From: Flaccisagitta enflata
Taxonomy: Eukaryota; Chaetognatha; Sagittoidea; Aphragmophora
Direction of reading: 5' to 3'
NCBI GenBank assembly: GCA_965153355.1
Contig: OZ231127.1
Coordinates: 56,792,001 to 56,856,000 of the forward strand
DNA: 64,000 bases
Shown: piece by piece, positions 1 through 10,927 of the stretch
Position numbering within the stretch: the stretch's first letter is position 1
Layout of the letters: the number at the start of each line of letters is the position of its first letter
The notes under the pieces: generated by a model
Databases searched by the model: none
What the model saw: only the letters and a program-made list of their open reading frames with translations
Told to the model about the DNA's origin: nothing
Program-made: the position numbers and the translations under genes

Positions 1-866
1 GTCATTTTGGCCATTTTGGTCATTTTGGTCATTTTTGGTCATTTTTGATCATTTTTGATCATTTTTGATCATTTTGATCATTTTTGATCATTTTGGGTCA
101 TTTTGGTTATTTTGATCATTTTTTGTCATTTTTGGTCATTTTTGGTCATTTTGGTCATTTTGGTCATTTTGGTCATTTTGGTCATTTTTGATCAATTTTG
201 GTCATATTTGATCATTTTTGGTCATTTTTGGTCATTTTGGGTCATTTTGGGTTGTTTTGGGTCATTTTGTGTCATTTTTGGACATTTCTGGCTATTTTTG
301 ATCATTTTTTGTCATTTTTGGTCTTTTTTTATCATTTTTGGGCATTTTGGTCATGTTGGTCATTTTGGTCATTTTTGATCAATTTTGGTCATTTTTGATC
401 ATTTTTGGTCATTTTGGGTCATCTTGGGTCATCTTGGGTCATTTTGTGTCATTTTATGTCATTTTTGGTCATTTTTGGTCATTTTTGGTCATTTTTGGAC
501 TTTTCAGGTCATTTGAGGTCATTTTAGGTCATTTTAGGTCACTTTGATAATTTTTGGTCATATTTGGTCATTTTTGGTCATCTTTGGTCATTTTTGGTCA
601 TTTTTGGGTCGTTTTTGGTCATTTTGGTCATGGTTTTTGGTCGTTTTTGGTCATTTTTGTTATTTTTGGTCATTTTGGTCATTTTTTTTGGACATTTTTG
701 TTCGTTTTTGGTCATTTTGGTCATGTTTGGTCATTTTTGGTCATTTTTGGTTATTTTGGCCAAATTGGTCATTCTTGGTCATTTATGGTCATCTTTGGTC
801 ATCTTTGGTCATTTTGGTCATTTTGGTCATTTTGGTCATTTTTGGTCATTTTTGGTCATTTTGGTT
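1..866. repeat. ~10-bp minisatellite, GGTCATTTTT type
   Basis: Nearly 900 bases are a degenerate tandem array of 9-11 bp units of the form GGTCATTTTT or GGTCATTTTG. Variants (GATCATTTTT, GGTCATCTTT, GGTCGTTTTT) are interspersed rather than blocked. Open frames across it are low-complexity Phe/Trp/Leu strings and are not genes. The element at 21849-22228 contains a short array of the related unit TCATTCTAAG, so this array is probably the overgrown interior of an element of the same family whose 3' end lies at 1726-1755. Confidence 0.9.
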
Positions 867-1660
867 AAAGTCTGCTGGTTAAAGTCTGCTGGTTAAAGTC
901 TGCTGGTTGAAGTCTGCTGGTTTAAATCTAATGGTTTAAGTCTGCAGGTCTAATGGTTTAAGTCTGCTGGTTTAAGTCTGCTGGTTAAAATGATATTGAA
1001 GATAAGTATGGTTTAAGTCTGGTTTAAGTCTGGTTTAAGTCTGGATTAAGTCTGGTTTAACTCTGGTTTAAGTCTGGTTTAAGTCTGGTTTAAGACTGGT
1101 TCATGTCTGATTTATGTCTGGTTTAGGTCTGGGTTAGGTCTGGTGTATGTCTGGTTTGTGTCTGGTTTTTGTTTGATTTAGATCTGATTTAGGTCTGATT
1201 TAGGTCTGGTTTTGGTCTGGTTTTGGTCTGGTTTTGGTCTGGTTTGATTCTTGTTTGAGTCTGGTTTGAGTCTGGTTTGAGTCTGGTTTGAGTCTGGTTT
1301 GATTCTAGTTTGAGCCTGGTTTGAGCCTGGTTTGAGCCTGGTTTCGGTCTGGTTTAAGTCTGGTTTAAGTCTGGTTTGAGTCTGGTTTGAGTCTGGTTTG
1401 AGTCTGGTTTGAGTCTGGTTTGAGTCTGGTTTGAGTCTGGTTTGAGTCTGGTTTGAGTCTGGTTTGAGTCTGGTTTGAGTCTGGTTTGAGTCTGGTTTGA
1501 GTCTGGTTTGAGTCTGGTTTGAGTCTGGCTTAAATCTGGTTTATGTCTGGTTTATGTCTGATTTAGGTCTGGTTTAATTCCGGTTTGAGTCTGGTTTGAG
1601 TCTGGTTTGAGTCTGGTTTGAGTCTGGTTTGGGTCTGGTTTGGGTCTGTTTTGGGTTGCT
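867..1660. repeat. 11-14 bp minisatellites (TTAAAGTCTGCTGG, then TCTGGTTTGAG)
   Basis: A short block of 14-bp units (GGTTAAAGTCTGCT) at 867-985 passes into a long block of 11-bp units TCTGGTTTAAG/TCTGGTTTGAG up to about 1660. Units at about 1370-1530 are almost identical, which indicates recent local expansion, while units before 1250 are divergent. I see no gene. Confidence 0.9.
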
Positions 1661-1699
1661 TTTAAGTTTGATTTTCGATAAAAAGATACAATAAGGAGT

Positions 1700-1755
1700 C
1701 AGTTCAGTTCAGTTATTTTTGTCCTGCACGCGACTTATAGGTGTTGGCCTTGTTT
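1700..1755 (+). mobile_element. 3' end of an HFE element
   Basis: GCACGCGACT at 1726-1735 followed by TATAGGTGTTGGCCTTGTT is the 3' terminus also seen at 22199-22227. The 5' end is not in the window. It probably lies upstream, with the minisatellites from base 1 as the interior. Confidence 0.7.
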
Positions 1756-1979
1756 TCATATCAATTCCTTTTAAATTGTTTGTTAATACTCAAATAAATC
1801 TGGTCTCTCATTAATAAACAGTTATGGTTTATTTGTTTTATGTCATTCAGTAAAACATGAAAGAACAAGAACTGCATTTTTTATGTATTTGTATATTTAT
1901 TGAATGATGTATCTTTAACTATCGAAAGTGATGTTGATGATAAGAACTGTAATATGCAAAAATTGTGAAATTCTTTCTA

Positions 1980-2596
1980 ACACATGTGCAAAAATTAGGC
2001 GGAAAATGTAAAGACATGGTTCCCATAGTAAATATTGCTTCAGGAACATGAGATTTTTACTGTAGATAGCTATTTAGTAGTATTTTTGCGTTGTAAGAAG
2101 TTTTGATTTCGATTCAATTCAGATGATGCCCGATTCAGCCATGATGTCATAATTGCAATGACAAAATGTCGCCGATTTTCTCCATGTTTATGTTTCCAAA
2201 AATTGCCCTTCATAACAAGACATTTAGAGCACCCTGAGAGAATAGAAAATAGCAAATTTGACAGATATTTGTAGGGTAGAATATCAAAAAGTAAACTGAC
2301 TCAGAAAGTGCTAAGTTTTTGCTCCATGGGATGGTCAAACCTGGACTACATATAGTTGAATGAAACGAAGAAAAAAAAATTAATTTGGTCATTGTTGCCC
2401 TTGAAGATATATTGACAAATCAACATAAAATGAGGTTCGCTGGACATCAAAGCCGTAACCATGGGATACAATGTTCCAAATTCATGAAATAAGGCTAATT
2501 AATTCATTTTGGGGAAGTTTTACGGGTTTTGACAGCAGTTGTTTCACTTAATGGGCACTCAAGTATTCCTTTTCCGCCTAATTTTTGCACATGTGT
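1980..2596. mobile_element. 617-bp TA-flanked miniature DNA transposon (ACACATGTGC family)
   Basis: The element begins ACACATGTGCAAAAATTA and ends with the exact inverse, and inverted similarity continues for at least 27 bp (through GGCGGAAAA). TA flanks both ends (1978-1979 and 2597-2598), the target duplication of Tc1/mariner-type transposases. No open frame of transposase size is present, so it is non-autonomous. A second copy at 57190-60835 shares the interior in the opposite order and carries two further insertions. Confidence 0.85.
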
Positions 2597-2598
2597 TA

Positions 2599-3470
2599 TA
2601 TAGAGATAAGTAGAGGACGCATCGTTGCCCGATGGGGCTTGTTTATTTGATTTTTGTCATTTGCAGTGCAAGAAATCAAGTAAAATCATAGATCATTTCA
2701 AAGATATTCAAAAGAGCTTCCATTTGCCACCAATCTCACATTTCTAGCTCAATTCGTATAGACGCAGCAAAGAAAAGACTGAAGAGTATTATTTTTCAAG
2801 TTTGAAAAGGCGCATCACCAAAATCTACCAATTTAACTTCAAATGAATGTCATTTCCAAACGAGAAAAGCTAGGAGGATGGGATTGGTCTTGAATGAAAC
2901 ATCTTTTGAAAATCTTTCAAATGGTCACTAATTTTGTTTACTTTCCTCTATTCAAACATGGATATTTTGAGAGGAGAAAAAGATCAATATTTTTTTAAAA
3001 TTTGTGTGATGAAAAAATTCCCTCACTTATCATTCATAAAGGGTTCAAATCATGTAAAAACCTAATTAAATCAATGACGTTGAGAAAGCCCTTCAAAAAT
3101 TCTGTCATTTGAGCCGTTTCTTGAGTTACCAGCTCAAATGGTTTACAAATTACAAAAGTTTTAGTAAAATTTGTCATTTACAAACTATAACAGAAAATCT
3201 GCCGTATTCCCACCTAAGTTTTGATAGGTTTGTCTTCATTTAACATGAAATCCAAACAAACGGATCGAACTCAATGGGACTGGTAGCAAATAGTTCATTG
3301 TTTAAAGCTCTTTAAAATGCTTATGAATAACAATAGGATTTATTGAATTTAAACTATGTTAAACTATACTGAAAGTTGTAACTTTTCTTATGAGTCGCAC
3401 TGTACAGAGTGTAATAGATTCTCGTTGCTAAAATTTGTCATTTGATTCTGGACCAATCAAGTAATCTTGA
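2599..3470. other. AT-rich intergenic or decayed repeat
   Basis: This stretch has no convincing gene. It holds the scattered phrase 'attggtc...caaa...gagctaga' (about 2730-2960) that also recurs near 27200, 34630, 49660 and 57550 inside or beside miniature transposons, so it is probably an eroded element of that type. Confidence 0.5.
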
Positions 3471-3496
3471 TCAGGCATTGATCCGCGTCCACTCAC

Positions 3497-3638
3497 CCAA
3501 TGAGACGTCTCCTTGATGCAGCGGCGTGCCGGAAATCCTGGCCTTGAGCGCGTTGACTGCGTTGGCAACCGAAACGCGACGTCGGCGCTTCTTTTTCTTA
3601 CCCGACGTACGATCAGCTTGCTTGTTGAACGTGTTCAT
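3497..3638 (-). CDS. Candidate first coding exon, basic N-terminus, unknown protein
   Basis: Read on the minus strand, an ATG at 3638 with G at -3 opens 47 codons ending in the 5' splice site G|GTGAGT at 3497/3496, phase 1. The peptide starts MNTFNKQADRTSGKKKKRRR and continues through a Lys/Arg cluster resembling a nuclear localisation signal into a GC3-rich segment. Base composition is clearly higher in G+C than the surroundings. A (CT)n tract lies just upstream on this strand, as in 5' leaders or GAGA-type promoters. I do not recognise the protein and see no second exon between 1 and 3480, which is all repeat or AT-rich. It could be chance. Confidence 0.4.
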
Positions 3639-3669
3639 CTCGACTCTTTCCAGACGCGAAGATGGACGG

Positions 3670-3850
<181 letters not shown>

Positions 3851-4099
3851 ACAGACAGACACAAACGCAGAGAGACAGACGGACTGAGTTAGATGGACAC
3901 AGAGAAAGTTTGAGAACCAAGCGTGACGGAAAAGAGACAAAAAGAAAAACTAATGGAAGTTGTGAAGGAAGAGAGGATGAAAGAGACAAAAAAGGTCTCA
4001 GCACAAGATAGATGGATCAAGAGGACCCATAAATGTTCCGTTTATGAGGAAATGAAGGAGCAAATGATCTCTTAATGATGAGATGGGAGAGCTCGAAAT

Positions 4100-4330
4100 T
4101 GGGCGGCTTCCCGACGCTGATGAAGACTCGCGACCCGAAGAGACACTCGTGACGTTAATGAATACTTAAGAGACACTCGTGACGTAATTGAAGACTCGTG
4201 ACGCTAATAAGCAGTTGGGACGCAGATGACTTATCACGGAAATGATAATTCTGGACGGAAATGGAGACTTGCGACGCAAATCAAATGGCGGGAGATGATT
4301 ACGGAAACGCCAACTTGATGTAAAAGAAGT
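4100..4330. repeat. Degenerate ~30-bp repeat around 'GACTCGTGACG'
   Basis: AAGACTCGTGACG and AGACACTCGTGACG recur five or more times with irregular spacing (about 4120-4285), mixed with 'GGACGGAAATG'. It looks like an old, eroded tandem array. I found no gene between 3850 and 4680. Confidence 0.5.
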
Positions 4331-4680
4331 CTTTGTAGAAATGGAGTTAGTCTATCTTGCAGTGAGAGTGAAAGTTAAAGATTTCTTTTAAGTTCTTTTT
4401 CTCGTTCGCATTTATCGTTTTAGTGCATTGTGTGGTCGAAAAATGAAAGTTACCGGTGCTTGATGTGGTTAGTTAGTTTTGCACTAGCTTGATGGTAGAC
4501 GTTAGATCAAACTCAGTAGTTAGCCATACGACCCATAATATAAGTTGTGTAAGAAAGAAAATTCTATTTTTTAAGAAAAAATAGTCTGTAACACACAGTA
4601 ATCACTTGTTGTCGTTAGTCCTGTAAATCAAAACACAGGCAAATGTAACGCAGCGTATAACATAGATTTTCATTAGTATT

Positions 4681-4683
<3 letters not shown>

Positions 4684-4767
<84 letters not shown>
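4684..4767. repeat. (GA)n microsatellite
   Basis: Pure GA run of about 84 bp ending 16 bp before the target duplication of the adjoining hAT-type element. Confidence 0.97.
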
Positions 4768-4770
<3 letters not shown>

Positions 4771-4791
4771 TAAAGGTGTACTTGTTAATAT

Positions 4792-5121
4792 CAGGGTGGC
4801 AGAAACAGGGGCACGCTTGGCACATTGTGCCTCGGAACTATAGCTCAATAGTCGGACTTATAGATTTGATTGAGAAAAAAACTGAGGGAATGAAGGAAAA
4901 AACGAACGAAAACAAAAGAAATAGGAACGATTTATGGAGCTTTAGGTTTAATCTCTTACTCTTTTGATAAAGCAACTCATGGTTGCCATGAAATTTAAGC
5001 TAAAATGCTGAAAACCAGTAGTTATACATTGTATGTACTTAATGATAATTGGATTTGATAAGTCGGACTTATAGCGCTGCGAATGTTGTGCCTTGGACCT
5101 ATAGAATTTTCTGCCACCCTG
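4792..5121. mobile_element. 330-bp hAT-type miniature element with 8-bp target duplication
   Basis: The ends CAGGGTGGCAGAAA and its inverse are flanked by gttaatat (4784-4791) and gttaatgt (5122-5129), an 8-bp duplication with one mismatch. CAGGGTGG ends with an 8-bp duplication are typical of hAT transposons. The interior carries subterminal inverted copies of 'GTCGGACTTATAG' and no transposase frame. Confidence 0.8.
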
Positions 5122-5173
5122 GTTAATGTATTGTACCGAAGACAAAGCCGTCCCGTCTTGTGCATATGTGATA

Positions 5174-5554
5174 CACTTTTTTTTCCTTATAAGAACATGT
5201 TTTTTTTTTCTGAGGCTCAATGTTTTTATTTCTAGGGGTGTTCTTATTTTTTCGAATCATCAGCTTAATAGTTTAATTCTGGTTGCTGTTTAAAAGGATA
5301 TGAGAAATAAATCATCAATCACAAACAAATCATATTTATGTGAAAGACTGATTGATGTAAACCATAATAATCACACAGTCACAATTATTCTTATTTACAG
5401 CAGTTCCCTCATTAACCTAAAGCAAAAACAGGAAGAATGTTCTTATAACCCCCCGATTTTGAGGCTGACGATGTTCTTATAATTGTTCTTTTTTCTTTCA
5501 AAATCTGAGCTTCAATGTTCTTATAAACAAGGTTCTTAGTCAAAGAAAAGAGTG
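5174..5554. mobile_element. 381-bp TA-flanked miniature element (CACTCTTTT family)
   Basis: The ends read TA-CACTTTTTTTTCC...ATAAGAAC and, inverted, GTTCTTAG...AAGAGTG-TA. The same termini bound 15792-16193. Several internal 'GTTCTTATAA' phrases repeat the terminal sequence. Confidence 0.7.
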
Positions 5555-5568
5555 TATTGGCAGTTAAA

Positions 5569-5769
5569 ATGGAATCATCTTTGATCTCTAAACATTCTAA
5601 TCTGTTCAGACTTGAGTTCATCATTGACAACCACCTGCACGTGGCATGTATTGGGTTTAAGACAATAACAGACCGATTGATCGATAGTAGCGGCACGATT
5701 TTCATGCCGCTTTCAATTCCGCTTCCAATTTGCAGAAACAATCCCACCCAGCAAATTCAATGCGGTTAG
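5569..5769 (+). CDS. Unidentified small open frame, low support
   Basis: An ATG at 5569 opens 66 codons with mixed, protein-like composition (starts MESSLISKHSNLF) to a TAG at 5767-5769. There is no splice context, no recognisable motif and an overlapping minus-strand frame of similar quality, so this may be a chance frame in unique sequence between two repeats. Confidence 0.15.
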   Translation: MESSLISKHSNLFRLEFIIDNHLHVACIGFKTITDRLIDSSGTIFMPLSIPLPICRNNPTQQIQCG

Positions 5770-6114
5770 CCGGCTCCACATACCTAATAGATAGACACTT
5801 TTAGACGGACTAATGACAAGTGGATCAAGTGTAACAATATAGATCAGACAAAACGACACAGAGACAGACGACACAGAGACAGACAGACAGACCATCAGAA
5901 AGACAGGCAGACAGACAGAAAAACTGGTTTATAGATAGAATTGGATGGACATAGGTGATATTGTAGACAATGAAACCCCCTTGGTGCGCCCAAGACGAAA
6001 GTAGGACTGGCACCCAATTGCTGTGCACCCCTTGAAGACCCGGATAGTGTCTTAGATCAGAGGTTTGACCATTTAGAGAACTATTTGGTCCCAAAAGTTT
6101 GGCACAGACGAGAG

Positions 6115-6221
<107 letters not shown>

Positions 6222-6460
6222 CGGACAGAGGCAAAAACAGGATATCGTTTCCATCTGATACGGAACTCTTCTTTCAGCAAAACAAGTCTCTTTCCTTTTC
6301 ATTTAGTTTGTGTTTTGTTTCCTAATTGGTTCTGAAAGGCCAAAATCAGAATAGCTTATCCAACGCATTCAACTCAGGCGAAAACTAATCCAGATTATCA
6401 ATTTAACTTGATTGAATATTGATTCAAGCTTTCAGCTACTTTATTCAAATACGGAAACCC

Positions 6461-6649
6461 TTTTTAGTTGCGGACACGCAACTCTATAAGAGGCTTTGTC
6501 CGTCGGTCGGTCCGTCGGTCGGTCCGTCGGTCGGTCCGTCGGTCCGTGGACACGAGTCGAAAAGTGAGGAAATGAGCATTTTAGAACATTTGCATTTCCG
6601 CCCCTGCCCACCCGTCCGCAACTGATGGCCGTGTATCCGGCCTTGTTTT
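6461..6649 (+). mobile_element. HFE element, complete, GTTGCGGAC subfamily
   Basis: After a T run, the palindrome AGTTGCGGACACGCAACT (6466-6483) opens the element. (GTCGGTCC)n and a conserved 'CGAGTCGAAAAGTG' phrase follow, then CCCCTGCCCACCC. GTCCGCAACT (6614-6623) is the reverse complement of the first ten bases. The element ends in the hairpin GGCCGTGTATCCGGCC and TTGTTTTA. No coding capacity. 41636-41830 is a close copy. Confidence 0.85.
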
Positions 6650-7150
6650 AATACAGGGGCGCAATGCGATCATGCGAAACTGTAAATTGTCCTTAGTCCA
6701 TACCGTAGAAAACAAAACAAAAAACAAAAGATAACAAGAAGCAACCAGAGCAAGAGCAAGATGAAGAACAACAGAAACTACGAAACAAAAGAAAAATCAT
6801 GGAAAAAGAAAAAAAAATTATAAAGCCCGAAACGGCGACAGAAATATGCGACTCAAAACCAACTCTCTCGGCATAAATCCACGCCGATGACGATTCCAAC
6901 GACGAAGGCGACGATGAATTGGACGATGAGGACGACGATAACAACGAGAGTCTGGCTGTCACGCCTACCTCCTCTTCTCTTCACCAGGCAAGTCACGTGA
7001 GAGACGAGCGTGATTGCGCGAGAGAAAGAAAGAGAAAGGCGGGGGGACAATTCTCCGTGTGTGTGCCTTTCATAAAGAAAAAAAAAAAAACACCATGCAC
7101 TTAACCTCACCATCACCATTGTGACGAATATAGAAATCGATATGTATATC
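6650..7150. other. Purine-rich stretch with an acidic open segment
   Basis: Between the HFE end and the CAA array, bases 6887-6986 can read as an Asp/Glu-rich peptide ending CAG|GCAAGT, the consensus of a GC-AG 5' splice site. An in-frame TAA sits just upstream at about 6875 and no acceptor AG is available between, so a coding exon is doubtful. Confidence 0.2.
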
Positions 7151-7395
<245 letters not shown>

Positions 7396-7813
7396 GAGCA
7401 AGTACAGCAAAATGAAGAAACTATCGTAGTTGCCATGGCGATAATGAAGGTGGTCACAACGTCGATGATGGCGCCTCTTATCGATCAAATCTACCCGCGC
7501 AAGCAGAAGGCCAAAACGAGAGAGAAAGAGAGAGAAAAAAAAACGATAAAGCGAGGGAAAAAAGGGAAGAGGCGGATAACGACAGGATGATGAAGAACTA
7601 GGAGAGAAAAGAGAGAACGAAAGATTCCCTGGGCCACGCCTCCGTATGGAAAATTCCCCTTTCCAATTTGACAAAAGAGGGTGTTCAATGTCAATGAAAA
7701 GATTTATGCCACTGTTTGTATATTACTTCCTTTTTGAACCGGTGCTAGCTGAACAGTGAGCTTCATGAGCATAAGAAAAAGTTGTTGAGTGTTGAAAATT
7801 GGAATTATGGATA

Positions 7814-8414
7814 CCGGGTCATCAGCCTGAGATGCCGGATTCTGTTAAGCTTTCACCCAGAGATGCCACATATCTTGGATTTTATGCTGATTGTCTCTTA
7901 AAGAGCATAGATTGACGTTTTTTATCAAAATCGGTCAAGTAGTTTATATTTTACAAGTTTTTTAAGTAAAAACTATTTTTTCACAATGGCAGAATTTTCA
8001 ATGAAAATTGTGAAAGAGAGCATTTTCAAATTTCTCTCTTTTTTCAAACAGTTTGAGCCGGGAACATGTAAATGGTTTGAAAGAAAAAAAAATTGATGCA
8101 GTTTCATAAATTTGTCAAATCATCTTATTAAGGACTGATCTTGAGTCTCTGGCTCAAAACATTGCAAAATGAGAGATTGGGGAAAAACACTGTTCCTCCA
8201 TTTTCCCATAAAAAAAAAAAAAAAAAAAAACAGAAGTGGCAGAAAGGAAGTTTATTACTTGTAAATTCTAAACTACTTGACCGATTTTGATGAAATTTTT
8301 ATACAAAAAATGTCAATCTTTATTCTTTAAGAGACAATCAGTGTAAAATCTGTGATATGTGGCATCTCAGAGTAAAAGCTTAACTTCATCCGGCATCTCA
8401 GGCTGATGACCCGG
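7814..8414. mobile_element. 601-bp TA-flanked foldback miniature transposon (CCGGGTCATCAGCC family)
   Basis: The ends are CCGGGTCATCAGCCTGAG and its inverse, flanked by TA at 7812-7813 and 8415-8416. Inverted similarity extends about 140 bp inward (for example 'GAGACAATC' and 'GACCGATTTTGAT' near each end). No transposase frame. The element at 24660-25264 has related ends. Confidence 0.85.
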
Positions 8415-8446
8415 TAGCTGTCGTTAATTATTTTTCAGTTGCGGAA

Positions 8447-8612
8447 TTTTTTAGTTGCGGACACGCAACTCAAAGAGCCTTTGTCCGTCCGTCCGTCCAT
8501 CCGTTGGTCCGTCGGTCCGTTGGTGTGCACGAGTCGAAAAGTGCAAAAACGCGCATTTCCGCCCCTGCCCACCCGTCCGCAACTGGTATGGCCGTGTATC
8601 CGGCCTTGTTTT
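8447..8612 (+). mobile_element. HFE element, GTTGCGGAC subfamily
   Basis: The 5' palindrome AGTTGCGGACACGCAACT is at 8453-8470. (GTCCGTCG)n follows, then CCCCTGCCCACCC, GTCCGCAACT and the terminal GGCCGTGTATCCGGCC hairpin. A fragment of another 5' end (CAGTTGCGGA, 8436-8445) precedes it, so one copy seems to have landed in another's end. Confidence 0.85.
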
Positions 8613-8792
8613 TAGTGGCTTCGTCTGTTCCTCGGTTCGTCGGTCCGTCCTTGCGCTCGAGTAGAAAAGTGCAGAAACGAGCGTTTTAGATGCCTCTTGC
8701 GTATGTGTTTGTGTCGGAGCGGGCTAGGGGTGTGGATGAGGGCTGGACACCCATGCCCACCCGGCCGCAACGATATTGTATTGTGACCCGGC
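8613..8792 (+). mobile_element. Second, decayed HFE-like copy in tandem
   Basis: CGGTCCGTCC, a 'CGAGTAGAAAAGTGC' phrase, 'ACCCATGCCCACCCG' and GCCGCAACGATATTG follow in HFE order but without a clean 5' palindrome or terminal hairpin. The copy at 52316-52585 has the same variant 3' end (GTCCGCAACGATAT...GTGACC). Confidence 0.65.
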
Positions 8793-8867
8793 TTCACTTG
8801 GTAGGTTAATTCTGACGCTTCAAAGGTACTTTTGAGTTGCCAAGACACGCAGCCTACGTAAAAAGAA

Positions 8868-8871
8868 TCAT

Positions 8872-8917
<46 letters not shown>

Positions 8918-8918
8918 G

Positions 8919-8961
<43 letters not shown>

Positions 8962-8987
8962 TATCATCGCAATTATAATCATCATCC

Positions 8988-9072
<85 letters not shown>

Positions 9073-9132
9073 CAAGATAATCACCATCATCATAATCAAA
9101 ACTATCATCATCATCATCATCATCATCATCAT

Positions 9133-9228
<96 letters not shown>

Positions 9229-9230
9229 AG
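8868..9230. repeat. (ATC)n passing into (GTC)n trinucleotide array
   Basis: About 360 bp of ATC with scattered interruptions, ending in about 40 bp of pure GTC. On the minus strand both units read as Asp codons (GAT, GAC) in one frame, which gives a 244-codon open frame from 9346. Most interruptions change the amino acid, so I treat it as a repeat. Confidence 0.95.
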
Positions 9231-9732
9231 ATAAATGTTTTTCGGTCGATATGCTGCGTGTCGTTTTCTGTCATTACCCGTTTTGAGAAATGGTGATGGG
9301 GCGTCGTCCAAAGGATGGATTCTCCTCCGGCTTTTCTCCTCCCCATGCATCCCTACAAGAAGCAATGTTCATTCAATATCCATTCGTCGCGTCGTTGCTT
9401 GGTCAATTTCTGACATTTCTTTAAAAATGTCAACTTGTTGATTTCTGATTTCTTCATTGAGTGGTGAATGAAGTAAAAAGGGTCAAGCTTTCATTCGTGT
9501 AATAACAATATGCGAAGCCTAATTTCTTTTAAGCAGTTGGTCTCACTCAATCTCAGGCATCGAATCTTTTTTGGCATTTTTAGCACTCATCCATGTTACT
9601 GTTAGACGCTTTGTTGTCTTACCTGGCCTTGTGAAAACAGAGATATCGTTTTGGTAAACAAAACCCGAAAAAATACTGATTAAATTGAGATTGGTCCCAT
9701 GGGGACATTTTTGAGTAAAAGCCAAAACACGT

Positions 9733-10016
9733 TTCAGTCACTCGCTGAGCCATACTATGTAAGTGGGTGTGTCCGTAGGACAGAGGGTAGGACGGTAGGT
9801 ATTACGAATTTTTGGATAACGCGAAATATGCCGGCTTAGTGGGTCCTGGGCATTACTGCCCCTGCCCACCTTTACGATAGCCACCACCCACCGATATTGC
9901 TACCTGCCCATTCCTGTCCATTCGCTTTACTACATCTGTCCAATCGCATCATTGCCCCTGCCCACCCGCAAGCTACTTCTTATTGGCCGACGGTCGTGTA
10001 TCCGGCCCTCGTTCTC
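9733..10016 (+). mobile_element. HFE-like element, diverged
   Basis: It begins near AGTCACTCGCTGAG and contains GTGTGTCCGTAGGAC, repeated 'CCCCTGCCCACC'-type boxes (about 9855-9965) and CCGCAAGCTACTTCTTATTGG. It ends GTGTATCCGGCCCTCGTT. Multiplied internal 'CTGCCCAC' boxes also occur in the copies at 14101-14367 and 52841-53050. Confidence 0.6.
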
Positions 10017-10784
10017 ATCAAATGCATTAGCATGTCTCTGATAGGCCGATACTATACCATAACCACTCCGGCCTCACCTTTTCAGACAGGGGTCAGTTCT
10101 GTCCGTTTGTTCGTGGCTAAAAGAATATTTTTCGAAGCTTTTTAACTTTTGTTAGCTTTTTATGGCCCGAAGTTTCAGGCTCAATAAGCCCCATTTGACT
10201 TACCAAGAGCGCTGTGAGCTTTGCTTCCCAGCTTTGTTCTCTCCATGAAAAAAGAATTTCTTTAACTTCATCCACTAAGTCAGATTTTGCTAAATCGTTT
10301 TTTTTTTTCATTTTCTTTTGTTTCAGAAAAATGATGACTACACAAGAATTAGGAAATCAACGGTTTTTATCTCTCCCAAAGCAACAGTTTTCCCTCTCGG
10401 AGCAATATTCTAGTGGTGCCTGACCGACCAACGGACCGATGGATAGAATGATCTTAACAAAGAGGCCTGCGATGGGTTTGGAAACCTCATTTCCGTTGCT
10501 CTTTTATCCATCACGTGTGAGGTCAGCTGTAAAAGCCAATAAAAGGTGTTTTCGGTCAGTTGACCCACTTGACCCACTTCTATAGATTCTATATTGGGCG
10601 CGACTGGGTCTTTTCAGTTTCATTGCGCGTATAAAAGACCATTGGAATTCACTGGACGTGGAAAATATATTAACTGTGAGGTCAAAGCAAAGAGAAGGTG
10701 TCAACATCTTATGATCTTCCTGAGGGGTCATGGACAGGATAATATTTGAGTAACTTTTTTGTATGTTTATCTGTCGATTTAGCA

Positions 10785-10919
10785 TTTTTAGGTGCGACAA
10801 AGCACCTCTATAACTGGCTGTGTCCGTCGGTCGGTCGGTTGGTTGGTAGGTTGGTAGGGTAACGCATTCGTTCGACGATCCACACGTCGCACCTTATTGG
10901 CCTACTTGGCCTTGTTTTG
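10785..10919 (+). mobile_element. HFE element, GGTGCGAC subfamily, shortest complete copy
   Basis: The 5' palindrome is AGGTGCGACAAAGCACCT (10790-10807) and the 3' motif is GTCGCACCT (10886-10894), the reverse complement of AGGTGCGAC. (GTCGGTCG)n lies between, and the end is TTGGCCTACTTGGCCTTGTTTT. Both ends differ from the other subfamilies but match one another. Confidence 0.8.
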
Positions 10920-10927
10920 TTTTATTG

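Noticed and set aside
103-896. Phe/Trp/His-rich frames of 66-112 codons
   Set aside because: All are readings of the GGTCATTTTT minisatellite in overlapping frames.
6887-6986. Acidic exon ending in a GC-AG donor
   Set aside because: An in-frame stop lies just upstream and no acceptor AG is available, so it cannot be a normal internal exon.
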